DNA from: Desulfuromusa sp.
Lineage (GTDB): Bacteria; Desulfobacterota; Desulfuromonadia; Desulfuromonadales; Geopsychrobacteraceae
Reading direction: 5' to 3'
Assembly: GCA_021647765.1 (NCBI GenBank)
Contig: JAKIUD010000003.1
Coordinates: 29,724 to 93,723 of the forward strand
DNA: 64,000 nt
Shown piece after piece: positions 35,318 to 44,500 of the stretch. Both the position numbers and the translations under genes were made by a program. The notes under the pieces are model-generated. The model ran no database searches, was not told the origin of the DNA, and saw only the letters and a program-made list of their open reading frames with translations. Within the stretch, counting starts at the first letter, position 1. Each line of letters starts with the position of its first letter.

Positions 35318-36006
35318 CTACCAGTTTTTGATGATCAATTCCTGCCGTTTTGCACTCTTCTGACCACCCCCGCCGACGGTGTAGTTTATGCCAACAGTGT
35401 CGAAGGGTAAACCTTTAAATACTTCGCGGATCTCGGGATGGTCGTTGATGCTGAGAATGGCTTTGCCTTGCATCGATCGCATCAGCTTGGCCATGCGTTC
35501 GTATTGCTCAAATTCGAATGGCACTCCGTAGCCTTCGGTTTGCCAATACGGTGGATCGAGGTAGTGCAGGGTTGCTGGCCGGTCGTATTTTGTGATGCAC
35601 TTTTCCCAGCTGAGATGCTCGATGTAGACTCGCGATAATCTTATGTGCGCCTGTTGACCTTACCACCAAAACTCATTTTCTGCAGATAGAAAAACCGTGC
35701 TGCCCTTTGGATGTCTGTCAGTGTTTCCGTGGGGGTGATCTTGAGCCACTCGTACATTTGCCGACTGATCAATGCGTTTTTAAACTGTCTGCAAAACTCT
35801 TCTAAATGGTGCTTAACCACCCGATATAAACAGATCAAATCGCCGTTGATATCGCTGAGCACCTCAACCTTTGATGGTTCTTTTAAAAAGAATAAAGCAG
35901 CCGCACCGCTGAACGGTTCGACATAACATCTATGTTCTAGAAACAGCGGGAGCAAGTGTTTAGCCAGCCTGCGTTTTCCGCCGATCCATGGAATTATTGG
36001 GTTCAT
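35318..36006 (-). pseudogene. DNA adenine methylase, disrupted
   Basis: The N-terminal part (36006 down to a TAA at 35641) encodes MNPIIPWIGGKRRLAKHLLP, VEPFSGAAALFFLKEP and FLQK-like FFYLQKMSFGGKVN, the SAM-binding half of a Dam-family enzyme. After the stop the homology resumes in another frame: RVYIEHLSWEKC, the catalytic LDPPYWQTEGYG, and the ending INYTVGGGGQKSAKRQELII. Compared with usual family members some 20-30 residues between FGGKV and the VYIEHL part are missing, so an internal deletion with frameshift is inferred. TAGGAG precedes the ATG. Confidence 0.85.
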
Positions 36007-36020
36007 TGTGAGGCTCCTAG

Positions 36021-36134
36021 TCAAAAGTGGTTTGACGTGATAGGCTTCCTCCGCCGTGCGCGGCAGGGGGAGCCTTTGATCGGGCTCACAGGTCTGTTCT
36101 GTGGTTCGTGGTCAGAGCGTTGTTCATGCAACAT
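36021..36134 (-). CDS. Possible small basic protein of 37 residues
   Basis: ATG at 36134 follows GAGGGAG; the translation starts MLHEQRSDHEPQNRPVSPIK and has an Arg-rich end. It fills the gap between the zinc-ribbon gene and the dam remnant. No family is recognised and it may be spurious. Confidence 0.3.
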   Translation of the reverse strand: MLHEQRSDHEPQNRPVSPIKGSPCRARRRKPITSNHF

Positions 36135-36193
36135 TCTGGCCGCTCCCTCTTCTACAGCTGTTTATAGTGGAACTGTTAAGTTTTCATGTGCGT

Positions 36194-37138
36194 TCATTGT
36201 GCAGCATCCAGCCTATATAAAATTTCGTTTGCCAGTGTCCTGCGGTTCAGCTCTGCGGCTGTATTCAGCTGCTTGAGCAGCCCCTCATCCCGTTCAAAAA
36301 AATGAATATAAATTTCCGCCAGCGGCTGGACGCAGCCTTTGGGTAAGGTAAACACAACTCCTGCCGCGTCATCCACGGACACGACAGGAGCTATGTTTTT
36401 TTGCGACTGTTCATTGGCACTTTTCATTTCATTTTGCTGCTGGGGATGATCGGTAGCAGGCACCTCTGCCGGTGCTTTTTGCGGTGCTATGTCAACAAGA
36501 TCAGTCTCTACAACCGAGCTTGGGAGGTGACTCCCTTTTTTCTCTGATATTTGTACGACTTTGTTATTTTGTGCATCTGGTTCTGCATCGTGTTTGTTTG
36601 CTTTTTTTTGCCGGAGGCTTTTTTGATAACACGATGAGCACAGCCCGAGTGCATAGTGTTTGCGTTCACGGTCACAGTCAGCACAGATAAAATGCTTTTG
36701 ATCGGCAGTCGCATCTTCAGCAGGCTTCAATTCGTCCCGACAGAGATCGCACAATCCATCGGTCAGTTGTGCTACTTCATCATCACAGCGTTTACACACC
36801 AGCACATCAGTAAAATAGCCGTTAATGTCTTTATCCTCGTGGGATTGGCTGCGCCCTGAAGCTAAGTTTTGCTCGCGCTTGTAGCAGGATATGCAGAGAC
36901 CGTCTATCAGTTTTTTTGTGATGGTCAGGCACTCTTCGCATTCTTCCAGTCCAGAATTTTTAACAATTGTTTCCGATAAATTTTTCATTTCGTCGCCGAT
37001 CCTTTCTTTTCGCCAGCCGCAAATCTGGCACCCAGTTACGAAGATTTTTGTTGCATCTGTTGCGCCGTTTCCATGGCCAAGGTAGTCATCATAGTTAACA
37101 ACGCGACCACCACATTTTGGACATTTATAGCCAGACAT
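36194..37138 (-). CDS. Multi-zinc-ribbon protein with Arc-like C-terminus
   Basis: A 314-residue soluble protein, not recognised as a known family. Residues 1-170 hold about five CxxC-CxxC units (CPKC/CQIC, CEEC/CISC, CKRC/CDLC, CADC/CSSC), a tandem zinc-ribbon array. A polar linker (175-255) follows. The last 45 residues (EIYIHFFERD, then two helices with ELNRRTLANEILYRL) look like a ribbon-helix-helix fold as in Arc. This suggests a DNA- or RNA-binding regulator, by inference only. The ATG overlaps the stop of the upstream small gene (TGATG). Confidence 0.7.
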   Translation of the reverse strand: MSGYKCPKCGGRVVNYDDYLGHGNGATDATKIFVTGCQICGWRKERIGDEMKNLSETIVKNSGLEECEECLTITKKLIDGLCISCYKREQNLASGRSQSHEDKDINGYFTDVLVCKRCDDEVAQLTDGLCDLCRDELKPAEDATADQKHFICADCDRERKHYALGLCSSCYQKSLRQKKANKHDAEPDAQNNKVVQISEKKGSHLPSSVVETDLVDIAPQKAPAEVPATDHPQQQNEMKSANEQSQKNIAPVVSVDDAAGVVFTLPKGCVQPLAEIYIHFFERDEGLLKQLNTAAELNRRTLANEILYRLDAAQ

Positions 37139-37377
37139 CACTCAGAGCCAATATACAGATTGCCGCCTTTTGGATTACTGATAACGACTTGCTGTAGATG
37201 GAATTGTTTAATGTAAACCCCGCTTCGCAGCTCGCCTGATCTGTGTATTGTGTGTCTGAGCAGTAAGCATCCGTCCAGGTGTGACTGATCCCAGGACAAT
37301 GTGACCTGCTGAGCCATTGCGATCAGCTGGCAGGCCAGACAAAACAGGAAAAAGAGTAAACAAAATTTAGTATTCAT
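37138..37377 (-). CDS. Small exported protein, probably frameshifted
   Basis: A 79-residue ORF beginning MNTKFCLLFFLFCLACQLIA, a signal peptide, then MAQQVTLSWDQS, which copies the mature start of the fibronectin-type protein just upstream (AQTVTLSWDAS). After WDQS the other (+1) frame would read HTWTDAYCSDTQYTDQASC, a motif also present in the collagen-like fibre protein; in the given frame this is lost. A one- or two-base indel is therefore likely, and the present C-terminus may be nonsense. Confidence 0.5.
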   Translation of the reverse strand: MNTKFCLLFFLFCLACQLIAMAQQVTLSWDQSHLDGCLLLRHTIHRSGELRSGVYIKQFHLQQVVISNPKGGNLYIGSE

Positions 37378-37420
37378 GAGTGACAAATAATCATAGTATT
37401 GCGTTACCCGACCACCGCAC

Positions 37421-37846
37421 TTAGAACCTTGCTGATCCACGATTTTCAACCACGTCTGCTGGCAGCCAGAACCGCATTCCATGTCCACCGATATGCAGGT
37501 GGCTATCTCCGTTAGGATCGGACTGCACAATATTGCTATATGTGCTCTCGTTTGCCTGAGCATCGTAGGCTGTGACTGCAAAATAATAGACAACGCCATC
37601 GGCAAGATCGGTGAGCTGATATGTGAGAACGCTGCCGACATCGATGGGGCTGGCCCCTTGCGTGGCTCCGCTGCCATCCCATTGAGCCATGTATGGCGCA
37701 GACTGATAGTAGATTTTATAGCCCGTCACAACAGGGTCGGTGGTCGGACTGGCATCCCAACTGAGGGTCACGGTCTGTGCGAGGGCGAGGGTTGGGAACA
37801 GTAATATGATGATTGCCATAACCATTAAGGTATGTAATTTATTCAC
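37421..37846 (-). CDS. Exported fibronectin type III domain protein
   Basis: A 141-residue protein with a signal peptide (residues 1-23, ending TLALA) and one fibronectin type III domain (VTLSWDASPTTDPVVTGYKI ... YYFAVTAYDAQANEST). It starts with GTG overlapping the stop of the upstream gene (GTGA). A secreted or surface-bound role is inferred from the signal peptide; such domains are common in adhesins and also in phage tail tips. Confidence 0.8.
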   Translation of the reverse strand: MNKLHTLMVMAIIILLFPTLALAQTVTLSWDASPTTDPVVTGYKIYYQSAPYMAQWDGSGATQGASPIDVGSVLTYQLTDLADGVVYYFAVTAYDAQANESTYSNIVQSDPNGDSHLHIGGHGMRFWLPADVVENRGSARF

Positions 37847-38517
37847 GGCAGAAAACCTCCTCCGCTAAAATTATCAAATAGTTCAGTTTCCGTTGAACCA
37901 CTATACAATCCAATATATTGTCCGGTATCTGCTGCTTCCACAGGGTCTGCGGTTGATATGAAATCAGCAATCCCCCATGAATCTCTGTCGGCGGGTGGTG
38001 ACTGGCCAAAATCCCACATTCTGCAAATAGTTTCAGTGTCGGTACCGGCTATTTCAGCCCCAATATATGAGCCAGGTGTCACTGTGTGTGACCAGGTATC
38101 TATTGTTGTGCAGTTATCTCCAGTACAAGATTGCCAAGCTATAGTTGATCCAACTTTAGCACCTACTGCGTATGCTGGGGCAGTGTCACTACCTGTGAAT
38201 CTAAAATATGCGCCAGCGTACTGTATGTCTTTATAAACAACCAACACCCATTGATTTATTGAACCTATACTAGTGTTGTAGGAGATAACCCCATTACTAA
38301 CAGATGAACTCAGATAATTATCACCAGGGCCGCCGGCGACAATATCCCAACTACCTCTTACTATTGTCCATGCAGATAAGTCCCCTTCAAAATTATCAGA
38401 AACGGTAACAGGCACTGAACCTGCAACTTGATAAACCATCGGGACTGGATACATACCCTGCCCAGACCACAACAGAGCCGGACAAAGCAGCAATAAAACA
38501 AGTTGGATAATAATCAT
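37843..38517 (-). CDS. Exported protein of unknown function
   Basis: A 224-residue protein with a signal peptide (MIIIQLVLLLLCPALLWSGQ). The mature part (VSDNFEGDLSAWTIVRGSWD ... AYFRFTG ...) looks like a concanavalin-type beta sandwich found in carbohydrate-binding or adhesive proteins; this is a resemblance only. ATG at 38517 is preceded by GGAGG and overlaps the stop of the collagen-like gene, so these genes are translated in series. Confidence 0.7.
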   Translation of the reverse strand: MIIIQLVLLLLCPALLWSGQGMYPVPMVYQVAGSVPVTVSDNFEGDLSAWTIVRGSWDIVAGGPGDNYLSSSVSNGVISYNTSIGSINQWVLVVYKDIQYAGAYFRFTGSDTAPAYAVGAKVGSTIAWQSCTGDNCTTIDTWSHTVTPGSYIGAEIAGTDTETICRMWDFGQSPPADRDSWGIADFISTADPVEAADTGQYIGLYSGSTETELFDNFSGGGFLP

Positions 38518-40415
38518 CTGTAAACCCTCCAATTGATAGTGATTGCTCCGGGGGTAATTGATGAGCCTGATTTATTGCATACCACAAAATTAACATTGTC
38601 AACGGTTGGATATGCGACTATATAGAGCAGATCACCAATTGGGCTATAGCCTGTAATCGTGGTAGGATTTGCATTAAACCCCCAGACAATCACGTCCGTT
38701 GACAATGTGCCTGGTGCTGTCGTAGCAATCACTGTTGCACAAGTCCCATCCAATATGGCTGTGGTTCCAAGGGTCGATGTGCCACTAGAAAAAGTTGCAA
38801 TAAAATTACTGTCATTAGTCAGGGCGCTCGTGGTGGTCGGTATCTCAGTATCTCTGGCAATATCGGTAGGGATAACCGTGTCTGGTAGAATTCCGGTTGT
38901 TATGTTAGTTGCATTAATGCCAGTGCCTATTTTCCAGCCTGTCAGGGATCCATCTGCCAGATCAGTTAGGTCTGCATCGGCTGGCTCGTAAACTCCGGCG
39001 TGATTGTGAGCCAGGAGGCTATAGCGGGCGTCTCCAGTTGTCTGGGTCAGATACCCGGCAACGGAGTGATCACCCCAACCAAAAGCGGTGTCTGCTGACG
39101 TTCCCTGGGCGGCTGTGGCTCCGCCCAAATCGACGGCGGTCAGTGCATCCCCGTCAACTCGATACGCGGCTGCAGTGGGAAGGTTAATTGCGGTCAGGCT
39201 TAGCCCGGCAACCGGTGTCCATGTTTCGGAGTTTGTCTCGCACGTGGATTGATCGGTGTATTGCGTGTCCGAGCAGTAACCGACATCGACCACGGCAACG
39301 ACATCGCCGATGGTGAGGCCGGTATTGAGGAGTGCGGCGGTGCCTAAATCGGCACTGTTGGCCTTGAGATCGAGGGCGGTTTGTTGGGCGGTCGAGACTG
39401 GCTTGCTTGCATCGGCAGTATTGTTTACATTGCCGAGGCCGACATCACCCGGCACCAACGTGACCGTGCCAGTTTTACCTGCGACGCTGGTTACAGGTGC
39501 GGCGGTCAGATACCCGGCAACGGAGTGATCACCCCAGCCGAATGCGGTATCTGCATTGCTCCCCTGGGCGGCAGTTGCAGCTCCAACTTGTTCGGGGGTA
39601 TAATCTCCAGTCTGACCGACAATCACTCCGGTACGCCCGAAAACGCTGTCGACAGATCCAGCACCATCCTGACCATCGGCCCCGTCGCAAACATAGGCGG
39701 TCTGATCAATCTCGCCAGCTGACAACACCAGGTCTTGATCTTCATCCAAACCGACATCGATCCGTTGTCCACCATCGGTACAGTTAGCTCCGGCGGGTTC
39801 GGTGGTTTGCAGGATCAGGGCGGTGAGGCCATTGCTGCCATCGGCTCCAGTTGCGCCAGTTGCCCCCGGAACTCCCTGAATTCCTTGGGCTCCGGTATTG
39901 CCAGTGTCACCCTGAACACCTTGCGGCCCTTGTGCTCCGTCGGCACCTGCCGGGCCGGTCGGCCCAGTCGGCCCCTGAATGCCCTGGGCACCATCAGCTC
40001 CGGTAGCACCCGTGTTGCCCTGTAATCCTTGTGGGCCGATCAGCGACACTCCCGCTGGCCAACTACCAGCCTCCTTGGGGCCAAACAGCGTGGTCGAGGT
40101 GGTGTTGAGATAATAGTCACCATCCACACCCTCTGTAGTTGGATCAACAGTGCCGCTGATGATGGTTTTGCCGTCGAGACCATCAGCTCCAGCGGTGCCG
40201 TCAACACCGTCTGCGCCTGCCGGTCCAGCAGGTAGATTGCTTGCTGCCAGCCGGACAAAATTACCCCGGCCCAGGGTGCCAGTGGCATCGGTATCCCAGA
40301 TCATAATGTAATGGGTGCCGTCCAGGGTGGTGATAATCGGGTAGTTGTCACCCACCCCGGCAAAGGCCAGGCTGGAGACAAAGCCAAACAGCAGAGATAA
40401 AAGTAATTTTTTCAT
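38514..40415 (-). CDS. Collagen-like fibre protein with signal peptide
   Basis: A 633-residue protein. Residues 1-19 form a signal peptide (LLLSLLFGFVSSLAFA). Residues about 62-85 and 125-195 are Gly-X-Y collagen-like repeats (GPQGLQGNTGATGADG type). The rest has phage tail-fibre repeats: TAFGWGDHSVAGYL occurs twice and GDVGLGNVNNTAD once, and a YCSDTQYTDQSTC motif is near residue 385. Tail fibres do not normally have signal peptides, so an exported surface product is possible. It lies after the tail tip genes in the late operon. Confidence 0.8.
   Translation of the reverse strand: MKKLLLSLLFGFVSSLAFAGVGDNYPIITTLDGTHYIMIWDTDATGTLGRGNFVRLAASNLPAGPAGADGVDGTAGADGLDGKTIISGTVDPTTEGVDGDYYLNTTSTTLFGPKEAGSWPAGVSLIGPQGLQGNTGATGADGAQGIQGPTGPTGPAGADGAQGPQGVQGDTGNTGAQGIQGVPGATGATGADGSNGLTALILQTTEPAGANCTDGGQRIDVGLDEDQDLVLSAGEIDQTAYVCDGADGQDGAGSVDSVFGRTGVIVGQTGDYTPEQVGAATAAQGSNADTAFGWGDHSVAGYLTAAPVTSVAGKTGTVTLVPGDVGLGNVNNTADASKPVSTAQQTALDLKANSADLGTAALLNTGLTIGDVVAVVDVGYCSDTQYTDQSTCETNSETWTPVAGLSLTAINLPTAAAYRVDGDALTAVDLGGATAAQGTSADTAFGWGDHSVAGYLTQTTGDARYSLLAHNHAGVYEPADADLTDLADGSLTGWKIGTGINATNITTGILPDTVIPTDIARDTEIPTTTSALTNDSNFIATFSSGTSTLGTTAILDGTCATVIATTAPGTLSTDVIVWGFNANPTTITGYSPIGDLLYIVAYPTVDNVNFVVCNKSGSSITPGAITINWRVYR
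39048..39118. repeat. Direct repeat inside the fibre gene, copy 1
   Basis: About 70 bases starting CAGATACCCGGCAACGGAGT are repeated at 39507-39577 with a few changes. They encode the GWGDHSVAGYL units of the fibre and could recombine. Confidence 0.8.
39507..39577. repeat. Direct repeat inside the fibre gene, copy 2
   Basis: Second copy of the repeat at 39048-39118, about 460 bases away; mismatches fall mostly at third codon positions. Confidence 0.8.
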
Positions 40416-40426
40416 TTGGATACTCC

Positions 40427-40591
40427 TTAATTCACCCAGCCCCAGATCGGCTGGCCATCGCCGTCGAGAACTTGATCGCCATCACCATCCAGCAAATAAT
40501 CGATCCCAGATGATATTTGTGGGTTCGGCAGCTCAACCGCCGCCGCCAGGGGATAGATAATTTCTGTCAGTTCAACCCGGATCATTGCCAT
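40427..40591 (-). CDS. Small phage protein, tail-fibre region
   Basis: A 54-residue protein starting MAMIRVELTEIIYPLAAAVE and carrying two DGDG repeats (LLDGDGDQVLDGDGQPIWGW) that look like calcium-binding aspartate loops. The start may be the ATG at 40591 or at 40585, the latter overlapping the upstream stop (ATGA). No family is recognised. Confidence 0.6.
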   Translation of the reverse strand: MAMIRVELTEIIYPLAAAVELPNPQISSGIDYLLDGDGDQVLDGDGQPIWGWVN

Positions 40592-40911
40592 GAGAAATCG
40601 ACTCCCGTTTTTTTGACCGCACCTTGGCGTAAAATTGCCCGCCAACTTTGATCAACAGGCCTGATCAGCACAGCATAGAGAGAGGCAGCGCCAGTACCCA
40701 GCAGTGCGATGGTCGCCGGAGTCGCAGTCAGCCTGATATTGCTGCCATCGGCAATGGCACTGCCGGTTCCGATCAACACGCCAACCAGCGTGCGGAACTG
40801 CAGCTGAAATTCATAGCCGGACAGATCCGCGACCGGCTGGCCGTTCTGCACGATCGGCAGAGTTTCAATCCAGTATTGCCCTGGACTCACTTCAATATCT
40901 TCTCGTTGCAT
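40582..40911 (-). CDS. Hypothetical phage protein
   Basis: A 109-residue protein, MQREDIEVSPGQYWIETLPI at its start, with a beta-rich middle (GYEFQLQFRTLVG) similar in style to N-terminal domains of siphovirus baseplate or fibre-attachment proteins. ATG 40911 follows AAAGGG. It sits between the DUF4376 gene and the fibre genes, so a fibre-linking role is plausible but unproved. Confidence 0.6.
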   Translation of the reverse strand: MQREDIEVSPGQYWIETLPIVQNGQPVADLSGYEFQLQFRTLVGVLIGTGSAIADGSNIRLTATPATIALLGTGAASLYAVLIRPVDQSWRAILRQGAVKKTGVDFSWQ

Positions 40912-40946
40912 TTTCAAAGCCCTTTTGATGAGGGGTTAAACTGGCA

Positions 40947-41522
40947 TTAAAGTAGTGCCCATTCTTCGTTCCAGATTGTGCCGATGGTGTATTCCCCCGC
41001 TTCGACTCTGACTTTGCATGCGGTTTCGCAGGCAAAGCATTTTTCAATATGGGTCACTCCGACTGAATACATCGCTAAAAATTCATTGTTTGTCAGTGAC
41101 CGAAATTCCCCGTCGGCAAATTTCCAGGCATCACCGTCCAGCCGCTGGCTATTCTGGATCCGTAAAACCTCTGCCAGGGCTTTAAATTGCGCCCGGTCAT
41201 CGCTGTGGACTGGCCAGTTGTTGTAGCTGTAGCCGCCCGTCTCGATCTGCCAGCGGTATTGTGCCAAAGCTGCTATAGCTGCGGCTTTGAGTTCATCGGT
41301 GGTTTTTACCCGGTCAATGATCTGGTCTTCAGCAGTAACAGACAGTGCTTCGATTGCTGCGCTGGTTGTATATTTTCCGTCAACTGCGACCGCAGTATGA
41401 TCTGCTGGGTTACGGCCAGACATGTTGCAAGCCTGGTCTAGCAACGCCGGATCGTCGCGACCTGGTAGACAAAAAACTATCACCTTGCTGGCGCTGTTAT
41501 AAATGAGTAATGATTTCATCAT
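40947..41522 (-). CDS. DUF4376-type tail fibre accessory protein
   Basis: A 191-residue protein. The central part RWQIETGGYSYNNWPVHSDD matches the DUF4376 family found behind tail tip and fibre genes in many phages; a chaperone or structural role is not settled. Two consecutive ATGs (41522, 41519) overlap the stop of the J-like gene. Confidence 0.7.
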   Translation of the reverse strand: MMKSLLIYNSASKVIVFCLPGRDDPALLDQACNMSGRNPADHTAVAVDGKYTTSAAIEALSVTAEDQIIDRVKTTDELKAAAIAALAQYRWQIETGGYSYNNWPVHSDDRAQFKALAEVLRIQNSQRLDGDAWKFADGEFRSLTNNEFLAMYSVGVTHIEKCFACETACKVRVEAGEYTIGTIWNEEWALL

Positions 41523-44500
41523 CCAGCCTCTATCGCTAGCCAGCCCAGCTCGCCTGGGACTGTCTGGGTCGCTTCTGCCAGCTCGCGCATTTTCACAAAT
41601 TCGGCAACGGTTTCAGATGGGTCAGAATTGTCTTCCCCTCCCGAACTCACCAGCGTGTGCTGACCGAGATTGGTGATTTCAACCGTGACATTATTAGCCC
41701 CGGAGTTAATCCCAGTGATCGAATGGACAAAAACTGCGCCATAAATCCCCCGTTTGTAAGCGGGACCGGTGTACGATGTTACCCAGCTACCAGTGCCGAT
41801 CCGATAGCGGATTTGTATATTCAGGGAGTAATTGTAACTAACCCAAGCCCACACGCCGTCATGAACCTCTGTGTAAACCGCAGCGTTTTCGTAAACATCA
41901 TCAAGCGTGATTGTGACCGTATCAATAGCTGTGTTGAGTGTTGTTTTAGTTGCAGCCGCAGAAGCGAACGACAGAGCGAAATTCTGCGTTGCATCAGTTC
42001 CAGTATGCAGAATGAGCCGATTGTATGGGGTGAATCCTGCTGGACTATTATTTTCAACGACTAATTCAATTGTATGATTCGATGTAGAGTACGCAGCCAG
42101 ATAAGAAGGCGTTTCTTTTGCAAACAATGTGACTTTTGGCGTTATTCTGAAAGGTGGCGAATGGACAACCGGGGTTCCGCTTGACCAGCTTTCCTCTGCA
42201 TCAACCCGGTTGACGGCTTTATAAAGGATGCCGTCACGATAAACCTCATATTCCCCCGGGGTCATCTGGGTGAAATCTCCGGTTACGACATTGGTCATGC
42301 GCAATCCGCCGGAGGTGATTTCTGTGAAGGCTTCCAGGGTGGCCACTGTTCTGTCTGACACCTCTTGCCATACAGACCCTGAATAGCGTTTTAAAGACCC
42401 AGTTGATGGGTTAAACCAGAGCTCATTAATCGTAGCGCCAGAAGGTGTTACCGTCTGGTAATAGGTATATGTGCTACTGCCATTAATTCCATCAGTTCCA
42501 TTGATTCCATCTATCCCATCAGCTCCGTCAGCTCCGGCTGCTGGCAACTCTGATGTTGCTACAACCCCGCTAGTTATACTTAATGGATACCATTCGGATG
42601 GGTTTGCAGTTTTGTCAATAGCTCTGAGCCATGCAAAAACGGTCGTCGCTGTGTCATATTGATGGCTGTAATTATTTCCAAGTGCAAGATTCAGCAACGT
42701 TGCCGTTGCCCTATCATTAGTCAGCGAAGTGTAAATTTCTGTACCCAGCAAGGCATACTCCGGAGTGTTATTGATCCAGTTCCAGCGGATTCCTCCTGAG
42801 ACCGGTGTCGCAATCAATGCAGATGGAGCAGCAGGCGGCCCCGGCAATCCGATCAGGCCGATATTTTTGATCACACTCTGGCTGTGCGCACCAAAGCGGT
42901 TGTAAGCAGTCACCCGCACCCGGTAGATTTTACCACCCAGCAGGTTTTTAAATACACAACCCGGGGCAATCGTATCCTGGCTCGTCCACAGGGTGTCGTC
43001 GCGGGTGAGATAGAGCTCAACCCGGTAAAATTCTATGGTCGACGCTGATGGATCAAAGACGACTGTCAGCCCGGGGATAATGGCACCATCAGAATTCACC
43101 TCGGTACTCTCGGTCAGTGTCATGGCAGTAATGGGAGCCACGAACCAGGGAGACGTCAAACTTGTATTCGGTGCCAGGTCAACGGTGGTTTCTTCGCCGG
43201 AATTCCAATCGTAAATTCCAGAGGCCGTTTCGCGTAGAGTCAGATCGATCCCGAGTTTACCGTCCGCATCGACAACGAATTCCCACTCCGCCACCCGGAA
43301 TGGTTTGTTGTTCCAGCCAAAACGAGTGTTGTTAATGTTGACCGTATCACCGGCAGTCAACGGCAGTGCTGACAAGTTGCAGGGATAGGTCAGCGTCATC
43401 CCTTGCCGGGTTTGTTCCAGAATAATTTTTGCCAGGCGTTGCGCCATGCCGGGGCTGGTCGTAAACGGCAGGTCGATATCTTTCCAGATCCGCTCGTTGT
43501 TGTCCTCGGCCAGATAGGTGGCGTTGGTGATCGCGGGGAAATCGGCAGGCTGGTCTTCATTTTCCGGGCTGGTATAAACCCCCTTAACGCCGTTGCAAAT
43601 TTTGGTACGACTGAGCTTGGTCTGCAGGGTGATGCCCGCCCGGCAATTGGATTCATCCAGGGTCAAGGTCGGTGCTTCGTATGCTCCCGCCTTGATGGTC
43701 CACAACCCGCCGGTATAAACCGCAGTACCTGCCATGCTTGATAACAGCGACTCAATATTTGGTTTTGGATCCACACTGGTATCGATCACCCCATTACAGG
43801 TGTAGCGATTTTCAGTGCCACCAACGACCAGAGCGACCTGTTCATCAGCAACATTGGCGGCAGCAATCAGCGCAGGAATATCGATTTCATCACCGTATCC
43901 GGCACCAAATCCGTACTTTTCTGATGCCAGATAGTCGGCAGTACACAGAGCCGAGTTGTTCGTGTAGCTACTTAAGGTGGTGCGGGGATCATAAATATCC
44001 TTTTTGCCCTTAACCACGGCGGTCACGTTGGGGATGCCAGAAGGAAAGGCCGAAAACTCGTAGCGCAGGCGGACGTAAATATAGGCGATTTCACGCAGCC
44101 GATGAGCCGTTGTCCATTCGGGCAGTTGCGAAACCAGATCAACATCAGCCAGCTGATCTGGAGAGCCCAGATGGGTACGCACAATGACCGGTACTTCATG
44201 GCCGATATTGGTTCTGACCGTGCCGTTATTGCTGGTCACGGTTAAAAGATCATCAACATTTTCAACGGTTATTTCCAGATGGGCACTGTCTGCAAACACC
44301 CCATCCTTGACTTCATAGTTTCCTGCATCTCCCGATGCGATAAACCCGGAGGTTTCCAGCGCAGAGACTATGCTTGCCATCGTCCCGGAATAGGTTGTCC
44401 CGTTGACGATTACACTCAACCCGGAAGAGACATCCCAATCGACATCAGCAGTAGGTTTATTTCCAAATTTATTATAATAAGAAAGAGGATTATCATTCAG

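Noticed and set aside
37381..37677. Upstream extension of the small exported ORF at 37138-37377 as one 179-residue protein
   Set aside because: The upstream part overlaps the fibronectin gene in another frame, and the signal peptide with its own ATG at 37377 marks a separate start.
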